Source: an uncultured Eubacteriales bacterium (lineage in GTDB: Bacteria; Bacillota; Clostridia; Oscillospirales; CAG-382). Taken from it: a stretch of DNA of 30,612 bases. The DNA lies in NCBI GenBank assembly GCA_900548115.1, contig URJL01000025.1, forward strand, positions 1 through 30,612, in the 5' to 3' direction. The notes under the pieces are model-generated. The model was not told where the DNA came from, did not search any database, and was given only the letters and a program-made list of their open reading frames with translations. This document shows positions 1 through 5,863 of this stretch, in pieces (the first letter of the stretch is position 1; each line of letters starts with the position of its first letter). A program made the position numbers and the translations under genes.

Positions 1-722
1 GGACACAAAAGGATCGGAACGGTCATGCCGTTTTCGGGCATTTTGAAGAAAGAGAGGATAAGCACGAAAAAAAACAGCGTAAGCAGAATGCTTTTCACCG
101 GGACAAGATACGTAAGCGCCCCCAGCGCCGTGCCGCACAGCACCAAAACCGCGTTCTGCGGTCGGTACGTCTCCTCTTTCGAAAGTCCCGCGCGGGAAAA
201 GAACAGTCCGTCGAACAGCCCCGACAAAAGACGGCTCTCGCGGACAAACCGCGCCGCAGAGCCTTTATACAGCATCATGAGAAACGACAAAAGCAAAAGA
301 ATCGCCGCCGTGATAAGATTGTCGGCATAGCGCGCGACATTTTTTTCCACGGCAATGCGGATTGCCGCAATGGCGAGCGAATAAAGTGAAAAATACAAAA
401 ACAAGACTCCGACCGAGCGCAGACTGCAAAGCGGGAGCCGCTCGTAAAAACGGCGGATCGCGCCGCACAAAACGCTCTCTTCGCACTTGGCGGCAAAGCC
501 GTTTTTGAAGGTGCGAACCGCGCCCGCAAGGCGTTCGGGGCGCAGCAGGCGGAAAAAGAAGCTTTCGCGCATTTTTCCGTCGGTCTCGTCGTAAGTTCGG
601 AAAAAGCGATAGAAAAAGGAAGCGTGAAAAGCGCGGTCCACGCCCGACGGTATTTTTTCGGTCAGCGATTCACGGCGTTTTTCTTCGCGTACCCGTGCGC
701 GTTCGTTTTCGCGTTCGTTCAC
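1..722 (-). CDS. Partial polytopic membrane protein, candidate O-antigen ligase-like
   Basis: The reading frame stays open to the left edge, so only about the first 240 residues are visible. A GTG start at 722 is chosen because a GGGAGG sits 7 bases upstream; the nearby ATG at 724 runs straight into a stop. The first ~95 residues are charged and probably cytoplasmic (start MNERENERARVREEK). Hydrophobic segments follow near residues 103-125, 135-152 and 185-222, ending in a membrane region cut by the edge. The basic N-terminus followed by an ESRLLSGLFD stretch and clustered helices reminds me of clostridial O-antigen ligase/polymerase-like proteins, which act in surface polysaccharide assembly, but the diagnostic C-terminal half is missing. 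It lies 47 bases after trmD, where many Firmicutes have rplS. The function is not established from what is visible. Confidence 0.55.
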   Translation of the reverse strand, partial: MNERENERARVREEKRRESLTEKIPSGVDRAFHASFFYRFFRTYDETDGKMRESFFFRLLRPERLAGAVRTFKNGFAAKCEESVLCGAIRRFYERLPLCSLRSVGVLFLYFSLYSLAIAAIRIAVEKNVARYADNLITAAILLLLSFLMMLYKGSAARFVRESRLLSGLFDGLFFSRAGLSKEETYRPQNAVLVLCGTALGALTYLVPVKSILLTLFFFVLILSFFKMPENGMTVPILLC

Positions 723-769
723 ATCTTTTCCTCCCTTCACTTTACTCTTTGTTTCATTCCGACGCTTTA

Positions 770-1528
770 TTATTCGTCCTCGGGTTCTTTTCTGCGTCCG
801 TATTCGGCGCGCAGAGCCTGCACGTATTCTTTTTCTTTTTTCGTAAGCGGCGCTTTTCGCAAAAGATCTTTGCGGCGGAAAAAGGTCTTTCGAATCGCCT
901 TTTCGCGCCGCCACTTCAAAATATTGGCATGATGCCCGCCGAGAAGCACCTCGGGTACGCGCATTCCCTCGTATTCGGCGGGTTTTGTGTACTGCGGATA
1001 TTCCAAAAGTCCCGATTCGATGCTCTCGTCCTCATGACATTCGGCGTCGGGCAGAACGCCCGGAATAAGCCGCGCCACACAGTCGGTCAGAACCGCCGCG
1101 GGAAGCTCGCCTCCCGTGAGAACATAATCGCCGATCGATATTTCCTCGTCGACGATCGAATCGATGACGCGCTGGTCAATCCCCTCATAATGACCGCAGA
1201 GAAGAACGAGACGTTCGTATTTTGCAAGGCGCATGGCGGTCTTTTGCGTCAACACCTTTCCGCCGGGCGACAGGTAAATCGTGTGCGCGGGCGCGCCCTC
1301 TTTTGTCACGGCGCGATGACAGTCGAGAATCGGCTGACAGGTCATGACCATTCCCCATCCGCCGCCGTAGGGCGTGTCGTCGGTGCGGCGGTGCTTATCG
1401 GTCGTGTAATCGCGGATATTGTGCAGATGAATGTCAAGGATTCCCTTTTCACAGGCTCTTCCGATCATGCTTTCGGAAAGCGCGGGCTTTACCATTTCGG
1501 GAAATACCGACAGAATATCGATGCGCAT
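770..1528 (-). CDS. trmD: tRNA (guanine-37-N1)-methyltransferase TrmD
   Basis: TrmD uses S-adenosylmethionine to methylate N1 of G37 next to the anticodon, which prevents +1 frameshifting. The 252-residue product has the usual length. Visible family motifs are DDTPYGGGWGM at about residues 50-60, GHYEGIDQRV at 112-121 and SIGDYVLTGGE at 131-141, the last two forming the SPOUT trefoil-knot SAM site. The GLLEYPQYTKP segment matches the conserved GLLDxPxYTRP substrate loop. An upstream ATG at 1540 overlaps the end of rimM, but its GGAGG lies directly against it. The ATG at 1528 has GAGGAG 4 bases upstream and gives the normal MRIDILSVFP start. It follows rimM with almost no gap, so the two are co-transcribed. 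Confidence 0.97.
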   Translation of the reverse strand: MRIDILSVFPEMVKPALSESMIGRACEKGILDIHLHNIRDYTTDKHRRTDDTPYGGGWGMVMTCQPILDCHRAVTKEGAPAHTIYLSPGGKVLTQKTAMRLAKYERLVLLCGHYEGIDQRVIDSIVDEEISIGDYVLTGGELPAAVLTDCVARLIPGVLPDAECHEDESIESGLLEYPQYTKPAEYEGMRVPEVLLGGHHANILKWRREKAIRKTFFRRKDLLRKAPLTKKEKEYVQALRAEYGRRKEPEDE

Positions 1529-1529
1529 T

Positions 1530-2039
1530 TTACTCCTCATCCTCCAGCATTCCCGGGATAACGCGGACGAAAATGCCCTTTTCGGGGTCGACCCGCTTTA
1601 CGAATTCGGGAACGGCGGGCATATAATAGTCTTTCCCGTCGCGCGTTACGGTATAAATATCGCTTGCGCCGCGGTTGAAAACCTCGCTCAGCGTTCCGTA
1701 AAGCTTTCCCGTCTCCTCGTCGTATACGGGAAGTCCCAAAAGGTCGACCAAAAAGTTTTTGCCTTCTTCAAGCGGCACGCTGTCGCGGTGGGCATAAAGC
1801 GACTTTCCGCGCACACGGTCGGCGCTCTCGGCGCTGTCGATTCCCGAAAGAGTCGCATAAACATAGCCGCGATAAGGCTTTGCCGCCAAAAGGCGCACGG
1901 GTTCCTGCCCGTTCTCATCCCAAAAAAGCTCGGAAAGCGAACACAGCACGTCGAGGCTGTCGCAATAGCAATCGACCTTCACTTCGCCGTGAAGCCCGCG
2001 CTTGTTGATGATACAGCCCACTTCCAAATATTCTTTCAT
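1530..2039 (-). CDS. rimM: 16S rRNA processing / 30S maturation factor RimM
   Basis: RimM binds ribosomal protein S19 and helps assemble the 30S head. The 169-residue product begins MKEYLEVGCIINKRGLHGEVKV, the typical RimM N-terminal beta-barrel with the RGLHGEV signature near residues 14-20. The PRC-barrel half contains GxxxYDEETGKLYGTL and ends with PAVPEFVKRVDPEKG, matching the family's conserved P-x-x-x-x-V-x-x-V-D ending. The frame is open far upstream, but those residues do not resemble RimM; the ATG at 2039 is preceded by GGGGAA. It is placed directly before trmD. A terminator-like hairpin and a possible promoter lie upstream, so it may be transcribed apart from khpA. Confidence 0.95.
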   Translation of the reverse strand: MKEYLEVGCIINKRGLHGEVKVDCYCDSLDVLCSLSELFWDENGQEPVRLLAAKPYRGYVYATLSGIDSAESADRVRGKSLYAHRDSVPLEEGKNFLVDLLGLPVYDEETGKLYGTLSEVFNRGASDIYTVTRDGKDYYMPAVPEFVKRVDPEKGIFVRVIPGMLEDEE

Positions 2040-2081
2040 ATTTTTCCCCATTCTTATCCAGAGTAACCCATAATCATTTTT

Positions 2082-2109
2082 ATCATACAGAAGGAATCCG
2101 ACGAAGTAA
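2082..2109 (-). promoter_or_regulatory. Candidate promoter for rimM-trmD
   Basis: On the minus strand TTACTT (2104-2109) and TATGAT (2082-2087) are 16 bases apart and lie about 45 bases before the rimM start. The -10 matches 5 of 6 consensus bases and the -35 is poor. It is plausible because two hairpins upstream may stop transcription coming from khpA. Confidence 0.4.
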
Positions 2110-2149
2110 AGGCAAAATTTGTTAATTTTGCGTACGGTCCGAAAAAGCG

Positions 2150-2190
2150 TGCCGAAAAAGAGAAAAAGAGAAGCCGTGCTTCCCTTTTTC
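2150..2190 (-). terminator. Long hairpin with T-rich tail between khpA and rimM
   Basis: The arms 2162-2174 (GAAAAAGAGAAGC) and 2178-2190 (GCTTCCCTTTTTC) pair over 13 bp around a 3-base loop. The one odd position is an A-C mismatch on the plus strand but a G-U pair in minus-strand RNA, which argues for transcription leftwards. In that direction TCTTTTTC follows the stem. It probably ends or attenuates the ylxM-to-khpA transcript. Confidence 0.6.
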
Positions 2191-2215
2191 GGAATTCGAT
2201 GATGCAAAGTAAAAT

Positions 2216-2235
2216 GGCTGTCGGACACGACAGCC
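2216..2235 (-). terminator. Perfect 8-bp hairpin just after khpA
   Basis: GGCTGTCG (2216-2223) and CGACAGCC (2228-2235) form a perfect 8-bp stem with a 4-base loop, 14 bases after the khpA stop. On the minus strand ATTTTACTTT follows, a weak T-tract. It could be a terminator or a 3'-end stabilising hairpin working with the second hairpin downstream. Confidence 0.5.
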
Positions 2236-2249
2236 AAAACCTCCGGCAC

Positions 2250-2489
2250 TTATTCCGCGTCGGACACGATATTCACGACAACACGGCGGTTGTCGCGGTT
2301 GGCGGTAGCTTTGACTACCGTGCGAATCGCATTTGCGATCTTGCCGCGCTTGCCGATGACTTTTCCCATATCGTCGGCGGCGACCGTAAGCTCGAGGAAC
2401 AAGGTATCCCCTTCCTCACGTTCGGTCACAACGACGCTGTCGGGATAATCGACAATCGCGCGCGCAATATCCGTCAAAACCTGTTTCAT
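2250..2489 (-). CDS. khpA: KH-domain RNA-binding protein KhpA (YlqC family)
   Basis: This is a small single-KH protein; in Gram-positive bacteria KhpA pairs with KhpB (Jag/EloR) and binds many RNAs, affecting cell elongation and division. The 79-residue product has the KH core GKVIGKRGKIANAIRTVVKA, with the GKRG nucleic-acid loop around residues 46-49. Two ATG codons lie in tandem at 2492 and 2489; the second is 5 bases from AGGAGG, the first only 2, so 2489 is preferred. It sits between rpsP and rimM, the standard Firmicute position, and ends close to two hairpins. Confidence 0.95.
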   Translation of the reverse strand: MKQVLTDIARAIVDYPDSVVVTEREEGDTLFLELTVAADDMGKVIGKRGKIANAIRTVVKATANRDNRRVVVNIVSDAE

Positions 2490-2514
2490 CATATCCTCCT
2501 TTAAGATACGGAAA

Positions 2515-2757
2515 TTAAAGGACTCCGTTCTTCTTGAGAAGGGCTTTTACGGTGTCGGTAGGCTGAGCACCGTTCGAGATCCACTGCTTTGCCTTCTCGC
2601 CGTCGATAACGACTTCTGCGGGAGACTTAAGCGGATTGTAGTAACCGATTTCTTCGATGAAGCGGCCATCGCGGGGATAGCGGGAATCTGCTACTACCAC
2701 TCTGTAAAAAGGAGCTTTCTTTGCGCCCATTCTTCTGAGTCTGATCTTTACTGCCAT
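2515..2757 (-). CDS. rpsP: Small ribosomal subunit protein bS16
   Basis: bS16 is a 30S assembly protein that binds 16S rRNA. The 80-residue product begins MAVKIRLRRMGAKKAPFYRV and continues VVADSRYPRDGRFIEEIGYYNP, the textbook S16 signature, and ends with a short basic tail. The ATG at 2757 has GGAGG 9 bases upstream; an in-frame extension further upstream lacks family similarity. It lies between ffh and khpA in the usual Firmicute order, 62 bases after ffh and 25 bases before khpA, so it is read on the same transcript. Confidence 0.98.
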   Translation of the reverse strand: MAVKIRLRRMGAKKAPFYRVVVADSRYPRDGRFIEEIGYYNPLKSPAEVVIDGEKAKQWISNGAQPTDTVKALLKKNGVL

Positions 2758-2819
2758 TTTCTTTTTCCTCCGTTTGTATGAATTTATAAGAGCGCCGCTC
2801 GGCGGCACAACATATAGCG

Positions 2820-4199
2820 TTATTTTTTCTTCCTTTTCTTCTTGGCAAGGTTTTTGGAAACGCGCTTGCCGAACATTTTCCCGCCGAACGAACCGCCGAA
2901 GCCGCCCGCGCCGTTTTGCAGCTGGCGCATGAGCTTGTTGGTCGCATCGTATTGCTTTAAGAGCTTGTTGACCTCCTCGACGCTTGTTCCGCTGCCCGCC
3001 GCGATGCGCTTTTTGCGGGAGGCGCCGATCACGTCGGGATTGTCGCGCTCATACGGGGTCATGGACAAAATCACCGCTTCCATGCGGTCGATCGCTTTTT
3101 CGTCGACGTTCACGTCCTTGAGCGCCTTGGAATCGACTCCGGGGAGCATGCCCATCAGCTGGTCGATCGAACCCATTTTGCGGATCGATCCGAACTGCTC
3201 GAGATAGTCGGTCAGCGTGAATTTTTGTTCTCGGAGCTTGCGCTCCAGCTCTTTTGCCTTCTGTTCGTCGTAGTTTGCCTCGGCTTTTTCGATCAGCGAC
3301 AAAACGTCGCCCATGCCGAGGATACGCGATGCCATGCGGTCGGGATAAAACGGCTCGATCGCGTCGAGCTTTTCGCCCGTGCCGATGAATTTAATCGGCT
3401 TGCCCGTAACCTGACGGACCGAAAGCGCCGCGCCGCCGCGCGTGTCGCCGTCCAGCTTTGTGAGGATAACGCCGGTAAGATCGATCTGCGAATTGAACGC
3501 CTCGGCGGCGTTCACCGCGTCTTGACCGGTCATGGCGTCAACGACGAAGAGGATTTCGGTCGGGTTCACCGCGTCCTTAATGCGGCGCAGCTCCTCCATC
3601 AGATTGTCGTCCACGTGAAGACGTCCCGCCGTATCGATGAACAGCATGTCGTTGCCGTGACGGATCGCGTGCTCAAGCGCTTCTTTTGCGATTCTCACGG
3701 GATCGTTGCAGCCGTCGATCGTAAAAACGGGAATGCCCGCCTGCTCGCCCACCACCTGCAATTGCTTGATTGCCGCCGGGCGGTAAACGTCGCACGCAGC
3801 AAGAAGCGGTCGTTTGCCCTGCTTTTTGTACATCAGCGCAAGCTTGCCCGTGTGGGTCGTTTTGCCCGCGCCCTGAAGACCCGCCATCAGAACGACGGTC
3901 GGAGGCTTGGACGCGATGGTGAGCTTCGAATTGGCACCGCCCATGAGAGCGGTCAGCTCCTCGTTTACAATCTTGACGATCTGCTGAGGAGCGGTTATGC
4001 TTTCCAGTACCTCGGCGCCTACGGCGCGTTCGGATACGGTTTTGATAAATTCCTTTACAACCTTGAAGTTGACGTCGGCTTCGAGCAGCGCGATCTTGAT
4101 CTCACGCATGCCCTCTTTGACGTCCGCCTCGGTCAGTTTTCCTTTGTTCCGAAACTTTTTGAAAGCGTTGTTCAACCGTTCGGTCAGGCTTTGAAACAA
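2820..4199 (-). CDS. ffh: Signal recognition particle protein Ffh
   Basis: Ffh binds signal sequences and the SRP RNA and, with FtsY, delivers ribosomes to the membrane. The 459-residue product has the N-domain (residues ~1-85, with KLTEADVKEGMREIK), the GTPase G-domain with GLQGAGKTT (107-115), DTAGR and TKLDGD, and a methionine-rich M-domain ending in a glycine- and lysine-rich tail (GAGGFGGSFGG, then a basic end). The start codon is TTG at 4199, with AGGAGG 7 bases upstream; no ATG lies in the conserved N-terminus, so this rarer start is well supported. It follows ylxM by 12 bases and is the second gene of that operon. Confidence 0.98.
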   Translation of the reverse strand: MFQSLTERLNNAFKKFRNKGKLTEADVKEGMREIKIALLEADVNFKVVKEFIKTVSERAVGAEVLESITAPQQIVKIVNEELTALMGGANSKLTIASKPPTVVLMAGLQGAGKTTHTGKLALMYKKQGKRPLLAACDVYRPAAIKQLQVVGEQAGIPVFTIDGCNDPVRIAKEALEHAIRHGNDMLFIDTAGRLHVDDNLMEELRRIKDAVNPTEILFVVDAMTGQDAVNAAEAFNSQIDLTGVILTKLDGDTRGGAALSVRQVTGKPIKFIGTGEKLDAIEPFYPDRMASRILGMGDVLSLIEKAEANYDEQKAKELERKLREQKFTLTDYLEQFGSIRKMGSIDQLMGMLPGVDSKALKDVNVDEKAIDRMEAVILSMTPYERDNPDVIGASRKKRIAAGSGTSVEEVNKLLKQYDATNKLMRQLQNGAGGFGGSFGGKMFGKRVSKNLAKKKRKKK

Positions 4200-4211
4200 T
4201 CGCGCACCTCC

Positions 4212-4553
4212 TTATCCCGTGACAAGCTCCGAAATTTTCGCGGCAAAGGAGCGAACCTGCGCCGCGGAAAGCGTGTCGTTCTCGTCGCATATCCGCAAAA
4301 GCTCGTCGCAAAGCGCCTGTGCGCCGCGCGACTTTGCGGCAAAGCCCAAAAGCCGCTCGCAGTTTTCCAAAAACTGTTCGGCGTGCTTGAGCTGATCGCG
4401 AACCCCCTGCCGCGTTATGCCGATCGACTCGGCGATCTCGGAAAGGGACAAATCGTCGTTATAATACATTTCGACGGCAAACTTTTGCTTTTCGGACAAA
4501 AGCGCGCCGTAGTAGTCATAAAGACCCGAAATTGTCAGTTTTTTTTCATTCAT
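4212..4553 (-). CDS. ylxM: YlxM/UPF0122 helix-turn-helix protein, SRP operon
   Basis: YlxM proteins are small DNA-binding-like proteins with a sigma-70 region-4 type helix-turn-helix, nearly always encoded just before ffh. In streptococci YlxM associates with SRP. The 113-residue product shows the family core: LYDYYGALLSEKQKFAVEMY followed by LSLSEIAESIGITRQGVRDQLKHAE, the helix-turn-helix near residues 33-60. The ribosome binding site is weak (GGA 3 bases before the ATG). A strong promoter and a perfect 10-bp inverted repeat lie directly upstream, making autoregulation possible but unproven. Confidence 0.93.
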   Translation of the reverse strand: MNEKKLTISGLYDYYGALLSEKQKFAVEMYYNDDLSLSEIAESIGITRQGVRDQLKHAEQFLENCERLLGFAAKSRGAQALCDELLRICDENDTLSAAQVRSFAAKISELVTG

Positions 4554-4573
4554 AGTTCCGTTTTGTTCACTCA

Positions 4574-4600
4574 GCCTGTAAAGTGTTTTTCTTTACAGGC
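4574..4600 (-). promoter_or_regulatory. Perfect 10-bp inverted repeat at the ylxM transcript start
   Basis: GCCTGTAAAG (4574-4583) and CTTTACAGGC (4591-4600) are perfect inverted copies around a 7-base centre. The repeat starts 3 bases after the -10 box, so it covers the likely transcription start and the 5' end of the ylxM-ffh RNA. It could be an operator, perhaps for YlxM itself, or a 5' stabilising hairpin. No T-tract follows in the direction of transcription, so it is not a terminator. Confidence 0.7.
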
Positions 4601-4603
4601 AGT

Positions 4604-4632
4604 ATCATACCACACCGATCGCCGTTTGTCAA
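4604..4632 (-). promoter_or_regulatory. Strong sigma-A promoter of ylxM-ffh operon
   Basis: The minus strand carries TTGACA (4627-4632), 17 bases, then TATGAT (4604-4609). The -35 is perfect and the -10 matches 5 of 6. It lies 50 bases before the ylxM ATG and 11 bases beyond the araC stop. Confidence 0.85.
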
Positions 4633-4643
4633 GGGTTTTTCGA

Positions 4644-5552
4644 TTATTTTTTTCGATTTCCGCCTTTTCGGTACTCGCGCGGGGTCTGCCCCATCACCTC
4701 GCAGAAGGCTTTTGCGAATTTTCCGGCGTTGTCGTAGCCGAATTGTCCCGCAATTTCCAAAACCGTGCGGTCGGTCCCGCGAAGAAGGCTTGCCGCCTCG
4801 CGCATTTTCTGACGGCGGATATAGGCATACGGACTGATGTCGTAGACCGCCTTGAAGCTCTCTTTGATCCCCGTTTCGGACACGTGAAATTTCTCGGCGA
4901 GCATCGCAATGGTCAGCTTTTCCTCGGGGTGGCGGTCGATGTAGCTCCGCACCGTACCCGCAAGGCGGGTCTTGGCACGCGAAAGACTGTGCCCCGCCCG
5001 CTCGTTGCTTTCTTCTTTCGTGCAGGACAAAAAGAGCAAAAGTTCCAAAACTTTGACTTTGAAATAGCCGCGCCGTATGCTTTCGGGAACGTTGTAAAGC
5101 TCCGAAAAAATGTGCAGAACACTTTCGGATGAGCGGGCAATGTAGCATCCGTCCGCACAAAGGCGCTCTTTCAGCGCGGCGGGATCGACGTCGATATCTC
5201 CCAAAATTCCAAAAAGGCTTTCGGGCGCACGATCCAGATCGATCACGATCTCGATCCCCTCATATTTTTTCATGGGGAAAACCGGACTTTTGTTCCAAAG
5301 CGCGCCGTCGGACACGGCAAGGTCGCCGCCCGTAAGATAAACAATCTCCTTTCCGTCGTCCCAATCCATCCGCCCGACGCGGCAATGGTCGATCACGAGA
5401 AAGCTTCCCGTTCTTGCCTCGGTCTCGGGCAAAAGACGGCAGCGGATATCGCGATAAACAAGCTCAATTCCCGGAAAGACCGAAAAAGTCCGCACAATGC
5501 CCGCCCCGTCGGCGGTTTGAAAAAAGCTTTCCCCTTCGTCGCGTTCGATCAT
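4644..5552 (-). CDS. AraC-family transcriptional regulator
   Basis: The 302-residue protein has a C-terminal AraC/XylS DNA-binding domain over roughly the last 100 residues. The first helix-turn-helix is LTIAMLAEKFHVSETGIKESFK and the second EIAGQFGYDNAGKFAKAFCEVMGQTPREYR, the diagnostic family ending. The N-terminal ~190 residues are a ligand- or partner-binding region with the HCRxGRMxW...GDLAV pattern seen in clostridial AraC regulators; the ligand is not readable from sequence. The ATG at 5552 has GGGGAGG about 7 bases upstream. It has its own promoter, which overlaps the end of the feo terminator region, and it stops just before the ylxM promoter. Its target is unknown; neither neighbouring operon is an obvious one. 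Confidence 0.9.
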   Translation of the reverse strand: MIERDEGESFFQTADGAGIVRTFSVFPGIELVYRDIRCRLLPETEARTGSFLVIDHCRVGRMDWDDGKEIVYLTGGDLAVSDGALWNKSPVFPMKKYEGIEIVIDLDRAPESLFGILGDIDVDPAALKERLCADGCYIARSSESVLHIFSELYNVPESIRRGYFKVKVLELLLFLSCTKEESNERAGHSLSRAKTRLAGTVRSYIDRHPEEKLTIAMLAEKFHVSETGIKESFKAVYDISPYAYIRRQKMREAASLLRGTDRTVLEIAGQFGYDNAGKFAKAFCEVMGQTPREYRKGGNRKK

Positions 5553-5581
5553 AAATGCGCCTCCCCTCCTCTGTTTCTTTT

Positions 5582-5610
5582 ATTGTACCGCAAAATCTTC
5601 GAAAAAGCAA
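5582..5610 (-). promoter_or_regulatory. Candidate promoter of araC-type regulator
   Basis: On the minus strand TTGCTT (5605-5610) is followed after 17 bases by TACAAT (5582-5587), about 30 bases before the araC start. The -10 matches 5 of 6; the -35 is weak. Confidence 0.5.
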
Positions 5611-5638
5611 GAAAGCGGGTCGGAAAAACCGACCCGCT
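5600..5638 (-). terminator. Terminator of the feo operon
   Basis: AGCGGGTCGG (5614-5623) and CCGACCCGCT (5629-5638) form a perfect 10-bp GC-rich stem with a 5-base loop. In minus-strand direction a T-rich run (TTTCTTGCTTTTTC) follows. It is placed 13 bases after the last feo gene. Confidence 0.8.
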
Positions 5639-5650
5639 CGCTTAAAAAAC

Positions 5651-5821
5651 TCATTTTTTATGACAGGTTCCGTGAAGCGCACAGTGCGCGCAGCCGTTGC
5701 CGCAGGAGGTATGTCCCTTCTTCTTTGCCCGCACCATGCTGACCGTGACTGCCGCCACGATCGCGATCAAAATCAAAAGCACCAGAATCGTACCGATATT
5801 TTGCGTTAACCATGCGATCAT
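5651..5821 (-). CDS. FeoB-associated Cys-rich membrane peptide
   Basis: This 56-residue ORF begins MIAWLTQNIGTILVLLILIA, giving one N-terminal membrane helix (residues ~8-29). A basic RAKKKG junction follows, then a Cys/His-rich tail with C40, C44, C47 and C53 and His residues between them (TSCGNGCAHCALHGTCHKK). This is the layout of the FeoB-associated Cys-rich membrane protein family, thought to assist ferrous iron uptake at the cytoplasmic face. GGAGG lies 8 bases before the ATG. It starts 42 bases after feoB and precedes the operon terminator, so it is the last gene of the feo transcript. The biochemical role of the family is not well defined. Confidence 0.9.
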   Translation of the reverse strand: MIAWLTQNIGTILVLLILIAIVAAVTVSMVRAKKKGHTSCGNGCAHCALHGTCHKK

Positions 5822-5863
5822 AAAAGACACCTCCGCGTTCTGTTTGAAAAAATTGTTTGCTTC

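Noticed and set aside
3225..5132. Long open frame (635 codons) on the plus strand antisense to ffh, ylxM and the AraC gene
   Set aside because: It is a shadow of GC-rich codon bias in three well-identified genes on the other strand; no ribosome binding site and no family resemblance.
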